A DNA stretch of 64,000 nucleotides, from contig OY987247.1 in assembly GCA_963920765.1 (NCBI GenBank), positions 5,862,471-5,926,470 on the forward strand. The letters run 5' to 3'. Below are positions 59,474 to 64,000 of this stretch, piece by piece; position 1 is the first letter of the stretch, and each line of letters begins with the position of its first letter. The notes under the pieces are model-generated. The model did no database searches, was not told the DNA's origin, and was given only the letters and a program-made list of their open reading frames with translations. The stretch is from Ulota crispa (Eukaryota > Streptophyta > Bryopsida > Orthotrichales > Orthotrichaceae). The translations under genes and the position numbers were made by a program.

Positions 59474-60805
59474 GGGTGATTGCAAGAAAGACTTCACATT
59501 TTTGTCTCAAAGTCCCTCTTTTTGGGTGTAGTACTAGCAATGCTACCAATATTGCAAGTACTACACAACATCCTTGCTGTGGAAATCTGAATTGTCCATC
59601 CCATCCCAAATCTATTGGGAACAAGGCACATGGCATGTCATTTAGGAAGGCCAACTATCAATAATGGCAATTCAATGAATGGATGGAAAAAAATTCACAT
59701 CCTCAAATGATGTCAGTGGTCAGTGGTACTACGTAGTGCCAGTTAATGGTAGGGAGTAATACGCAGGCATGCGGAGCAGAAATTACCAAAATTTTTAGGC
59801 TGCCATGTTTTCAATTTTAGTAATTACAAATAAAAACCCAAAAAATAAAACAAAAAATGGCCATTTTTGCTCTATTTGAGACATTTGAATAAATGAAATT
59901 GATTTTTTGGGGAAGTTTATTTTCTTTCTCCAATGCTTGACCAAAGGATGCCCACTTTGAGAGCATGCGGAAGGTAGAGAATTCACAATTTCCTAGAACC
60001 CTTCTACATATCCATGTAAAGCTCTATGATGAACAACTTCCCTAATTTGTGGCATGAGATTTGCTTTCTTGGACCCAAAATAGTACTAGAAACCCGCAAA
60101 ATGGCCAAGGTAGACACATATGGGGGCTATTTAAAAATAGTAAAATAAAATAAAAAAAATGTAAAAATTATTGAAGGTTTCTATCTATGACATGTACCTT
60201 CCTTTGAAATTCAGCTCAAAATGACTTGGTACACAAAAGATAGGAGCCAAAAACCACATGTAGGAGGTGAAGGGGACATAGTACAAGTGTTTCTTGCAAA
60301 TTGCTTAAAAGCAATTTTCACCACAACCTGAAGAGTTTGGCATTGGGTTTATGCATGAAAATCTAGTTGGTGGATACACATATATTTCTAGGGCAACTTA
60401 CATATTGTAATATCCAAAAGTTGCAGTAGGCATCAGGGCATTGTTTTTAGCAAAATGGAGCCACAATCTTGACAAGTTTAAACCAATGTGGGCTAGTCCC
60501 TTCATTTATTACCCAAACTAGACAACAAAGAGCTGCTGATTCCAAAAAAATATGCCTTAAGGATTGACCCCAATTCCACACCCTATTTTTTAGGGTTTCA
60601 CCACACACTGTTGAACCCATAGTGGAGCGGTGAACTCTACTTAGATAAGCAAATCCGAGAGCAAATCCCACCACATGTTAAATGCTTAGCTAGTTTGGGA
60701 GGGTTGGGATTGGATTCATCAAGTGCCATTACAAGAACATATCCAGCAGCCTCAAGGTTAGTCTAGAGTTGCTAATAGGAACCCTATGAGCTACAACTTT
60801 GCCCT
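59474..60805. other. Intergenic stretch between TTAA elements
   Basis: Short frames on both strands (up to 75 codons) show no recognised domain. The 59.48-59.65 kb stretch is somewhat less AT-rich, but I cannot assign it. Confidence 0.45.
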
Positions 60806-61735
60806 TTAACCTCTAAAGGACCAACTGTCTATTCAACAGATAAATGGGATTTTGGGCATGTACCTATGGCCAAACTACTTTGCATGATTTTTTGAAACTT
60901 TTATTGAAGATGGGGAATTCAAAAATTTGCGTGGGCATCTAATTTTTATTCCAATTGATGCTAGGGAGCAAAAGTTATGCCCAAATAAGCACAAATTTGG
61001 GGACTCCGGGCAGCAAAAAAAAATCTTATAAAAACTTGAAAAAAAAAGTTAATTTTGTTTTCTCATAGATTATATCTTTGTCTACATCAAAGCTTTGATT
61101 CATTCCATTTGGACTAGTTATGAGAAAGTTATGGACAATCTTGTTTTTTGGGCAATTGAAGCATCTTCTTGAAAAAATAACTTATAAACTTCATTTTTGA
61201 ATGCAATTTTAACATTTTTTCAAAAAAAAATTGTTGGAGAGGGTGAAATTTGCTTTCTAGAACAATCTCACCATTGGGATCATTGCATTTCAATTCTATT
61301 GCAAGGTTACTAGCAATTTAAGTTTTTGTTCAATCTCATACCTTCTTTTGCCTAATGTCTTTTTTAATGAATGAAAATTAATTATTTTTTGTTGTTTTTT
61401 TTCCCAAGATTACCAACTCAACTTCCCACCATGCAAATGTAGAAATCCAAACTTTGTGGTGCAAAAGTTTTAAGTTAAAAAAGTTCAAAGTTAAATAATC
61501 TAGTCATGCAAGGTGCAAAAAAAGCTGTCTTTTAATATTAAATGCAAATATCTTCTAACCTGTATGATCAAAGTTCTTGAGTTTTGTATGACACATTCTT
61601 ATAGTAGTCTAGTATAAGATCCTACAATTAGATATGCAAAAAGATTGATTTTCAAACTTTTTTACTCTTTGCCATAGAAGTGGCAGTTTTGAGTGTCTTT
61701 TGACAAATTAAAGGCCACGGTCCTTTAGGGGTTAA
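60806..61735. mobile_element. TTAA-flanked piggyBac-like MITE, copy 7
   Basis: TTAA CCTCTAAAGGACCAACTG at the left and CACGGTCCTTTAGGGG TTAA at the right, both target sites intact. The interior includes the blocks shared with 20562-21607 and 33558-34504 in inverted order. Non-coding. Confidence 0.75.
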
Positions 61736-61964
61736 TATAAAATAATCTACAATACCTTTTCCCACAAAAACTACATTCCATGATAGCTTTTTGAAAAGTT
61801 AGCCATATGGATTTTTTTCCTGAATTTTCCAAGACCCTGAGGTACCTCAAAAGGTTGGGTATGGGTTTGTCTACCTTAGTATTCAAATGCTTTGCTAAGA
61901 TTCCAAGAGAAATTCAACTATAATGTCTCTACGCTAGGAAAGTAAATCTCCTAATTGAAACTTC

Positions 61965-63215
61965 TTAACCCCTAAACAACCATTGTCCTCTTGGAGGACA
62001 AATGGGATTTCAAGAATGTACTTATAGCTAAATTATTTTTTGTGAAGCTTTCATTAAAGATGGGGAATTCAAAGATCTACATATGCATCTTATTTTATCT
62101 TCATTCCAACATTTATTGAAGAAGATATGTAAGAATTTATCAAAACTAAGGGAGGAGGGGCAATTTAGGCAAAGGCCTCTTCTTTGTAAGTGGGTGTTGA
62201 CTCAAAAAAGGGTTAGCCCTTCTGGGCACAAGGTGTGGACACTTGAACAAAGGGGAGTGGAGTGGAGTGGACGGAGCCTATCTTGGGGGACTCCCAACCC
62301 CTCCATTGCTTTTGCCCCTTGTAAAATTTGGTACTTTGATGTTTTAAGTGGTTTATGTATTTGTTTTTTCATTATTTTTTTTCCAAATTGTAATGGGCTA
62401 AGAGCCCTTGCCTTTTACTATTTAGATTAAAGTAATTCAAATTTTTGAGTTTTGCATAAATCCTCCAATTTTGCCTACACCAAATAATGCATTTAGGTTG
62501 CTTTACCAATTAGATTGCCCTACGATGGAAAGTTACCTCATGACTCATGATTTGGCCACTTGGAGGCGCTTGTAACTGCTTAAATATTAAAATTTTACAT
62601 GGTTCACAACATTGACACAACTAGTTTATCTTCCTTCAGTTGTGTTATTATTGAGGCCTTGAAATGTTGCTTATTGTAGTAATTATTGCTGAAAATTAAT
62701 GTAGTAGCAATAAGTATTTAAATAGTGCAAAATGTTGAGAAATTAGTGTGGGGCAACCTAAATGCACTATTTGATGCACTGTACTTACAAATTTTAGGAC
62801 CTTTTGGCATTCAAAGATTTCTTGAAGTATGTTTTATACCTCTCATTTGACAATTTTCCCACACACCTAACTTGGTCTTCTACATGGATAAATTAAATCA
62901 CAACTTTGTGTAGAGTGATTTTTTTACTATGAGAGTGGTGAAAAACATGGATAAATTAAACCACAACTTTGTGTAAAGTAATTTTTTTACTATGAGAGTG
63001 GTGAAAAGGCTTCTAAAACTTTCAGGGAACAAGGGAATTTTTTTTTTCTTCACTTCAAATGTTGATATCTCCCTCCTCACCACCTCAAATGACCGTACCT
63101 CCTATAATATAGGGCAAGATACAACAGCTGGGTTTTCAAAAAAACTTTCTTTCCCTAAAAGCGACAGTTTTCAGTGATTTTCACAGAAAAAAGGGCTTGG
63201 TCCTTTAGGGGTGAA
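61965..63215. mobile_element. TTAA-type piggyBac-like MITE, copy 8, with nested insertion
   Basis: TTAA CCCCTAAACAACCATTGTCC at the left; GGCTTGGTCCTTTAGGGG TGAA at the right, where TTAA has decayed. It is longer than the other copies because the GCATTTAGGTTGCC-family element at 62483-62776 has inserted. A tandem duplication of about 70 bp (GGATAAATTAAA to GAGAGTGGTGAAAA) lies at 62885-63007. Confidence 0.65.
62483..62776. mobile_element. GCATTTAGGTTGCC-family element, nested
   Basis: Left AATAATGCATTTAGGTTGC, right GGGGCAACCTAAATGCACTATT, clear inverted termini of about 20 bp. The interior shares AAAGTTACCTCATGACTCAT with the copy in intron 2 of the plastid-protein gene. It sits inside a TTAA element and is therefore the younger insertion. 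Confidence 0.65.
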
Positions 63216-63787
63216 CTTAAAAAGAATTTCACAAACTTCTTCACAACAGCACGGGTTCACCTTCGCAAAGGCACATTCCTCGGACTCCACCATAGCTACT
63301 TGCAAATCTATCAATATAGCGGCCAGGCTGGGTAGAAAGGAATGGGCTAAATGCTTATGGAGTCCAGGTTATGGCGTGCAACAAAACTCGACTAGACAAA
63401 CATAAACGATGGGCTCACGATTGACATACACGCAACTCGAAACACGCCAACCTAGGAATTTACGAGTTCGAAATTCCTCGCATCAAACTACAGGACGAAG
63501 AAAGGAAAAATGATCCAGATATGAATGAAATTTATTAAATAGAAAGCAAAGTTTGCTCAACTATGCGCAATTAAATGAAAGACCATCGCACTTGACTGGT
63601 CTACTAACCCACCTACAAAACATCGGCAACCTTGCCAACATGACTACATATATAACCTCAGTATTTCTCTAGAAGTTCTAGGTACTACGTTGTCCGGCTT
63701 CCAAAAGCGCAATACAAGTACAGCCCATGTATGATTCCATGGAATAGCAAGTCCAGGTGGACCTCGTGGGGATTATAATACAAAAGC
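63216..63787 (-). other. Probable 3' UTR and flank of phytoene synthase
   Basis: No coding exon. Composition rises in GC compared with the repeats to the left. It directly follows the phytoene synthase stop codon in that gene's orientation, so at least part is likely to be its 3' UTR. Confidence 0.45.
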
Positions 63788-63970
63788 TTACACTGACCGT
63801 GATAATCTTGGTAGTGCATCTGGTGGTGGAAGCAGCGCTCGGCCGTAGGCTATGGGAAGAGATGCAAGCTTCTTCCACTTGCCGACGTATGCTCTTTTCG
63901 TGAAATTATCGTAGTCATTGGCTTCGATGGCATCAAGAATTTGTTGGTACAGAATGAGAGCAGACCAAAC
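63788..63970 (-). CDS. PSY: Phytoene synthase, last exon only (partial)
   Basis: Final exon of 60 codons plus stop, opened by a CTAACAG acceptor. It encodes [20 protein letters not shown] followed by a Lys-rich segment and [13 protein letters not shown], the highly conserved C-terminal end of plant phytoene synthase. The enzyme condenses two geranylgeranyl diphosphates to phytoene in plastids and is the entry step of carotenoid synthesis. The aspartate-rich catalytic motifs lie in upstream exons beyond the window edge (above 64000). The tail after the conserved block is short, ending in Ser-Val. Confidence 0.92.
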   Translation of the reverse strand, partial: VWSALILYQQILDAIEANDYDNFTKRAYVGKWKKLASLPIAYGRALLPPPDALPRLSRSV

Positions 63971-64000
63971 CTGTTAGTAGGAAAATCAAAAGCATGAGAA

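Noticed and set aside
62083..62430. 115-codon plus-strand frame
   Set aside because: Lies inside a TTAA element, has no motif and no homologous frame in sister copies.
1..64000. tRNA, rRNA or snoRNA genes
   Set aside because: No cloverleaf-type A and B box pairing or rRNA core sequence was recognised by eye; a covariance-model search would be needed to exclude them.

Overview
The window is nuclear DNA from a green plant (streptophyte). It carries spliced genes with GT-AG introns for a plant CLASP microtubule protein, a GMI1/SMCHD1-type chromatin protein, a plastid-type membrane protein and the end of a phytoene synthase gene. They sit in a very AT-rich background full of short inverted-repeat transposons, with one degraded chromodomain Ty3/gypsy element. 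Small introns plus this repeat load suggest a bryophyte, lycophyte or similar early-diverging lineage, but that is inference; the sequence does not name the species.

Layout. 1-6.5 kb is repeat-rich DNA without a convincing gene. 6.8-16.3 kb (minus) holds a complete multi-exon GMI1-like gene: a divergent GHKL ATPase domain at the N-terminus, an SMC hinge at the C-terminus, and a tandemly duplicated upstream region at 16.3-17.5 kb. 17.9-29.7 kb is a transposon graveyard. 30.1-33.2 kb (plus) holds a three-exon gene for a predicted plastid membrane protein; its first intron contains a triplicated segment carrying a MITE. 35.7-46.7 kb (minus) is a complete CLASP gene, resolved here into 22 exons that read in phase to a 1,499-residue protein. 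49.2-55.4 kb is a chromovirus-type LTR retrotransposon (minus orientation) with 5-bp target duplications, inserted into an older MITE. 55.4-63.2 kb is again almost wholly MITEs. The last exon of phytoene synthase lies at 63.8-63.97 kb (minus), the rest being beyond the window.

Repeat biology is the dominant theme. Ten or so elements begin and end with TTAA next to CCC(C)TAAA termini, the signature of piggyBac-type elements, which are rarely reported from plants. A second family is flanked by TA and has AGGTAGGAGGCTC termini. Three large palindromes (about 0.85 kb each), a Mutator-like MITE in a CLASP intron and a mariner-like element are also present. Nesting gives relative ages and in one case an in-window empty site that proves the TA duplication. 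No transposase gene for any of these families is visible.

The genes have no evident joint pathway: CLASP (cortical microtubules), the GMI1-like protein (chromatin and DNA repair), the plastid protein (unknown) and phytoene synthase (carotenoids) are simply neighbours, as is usual in plant nuclear genomes.
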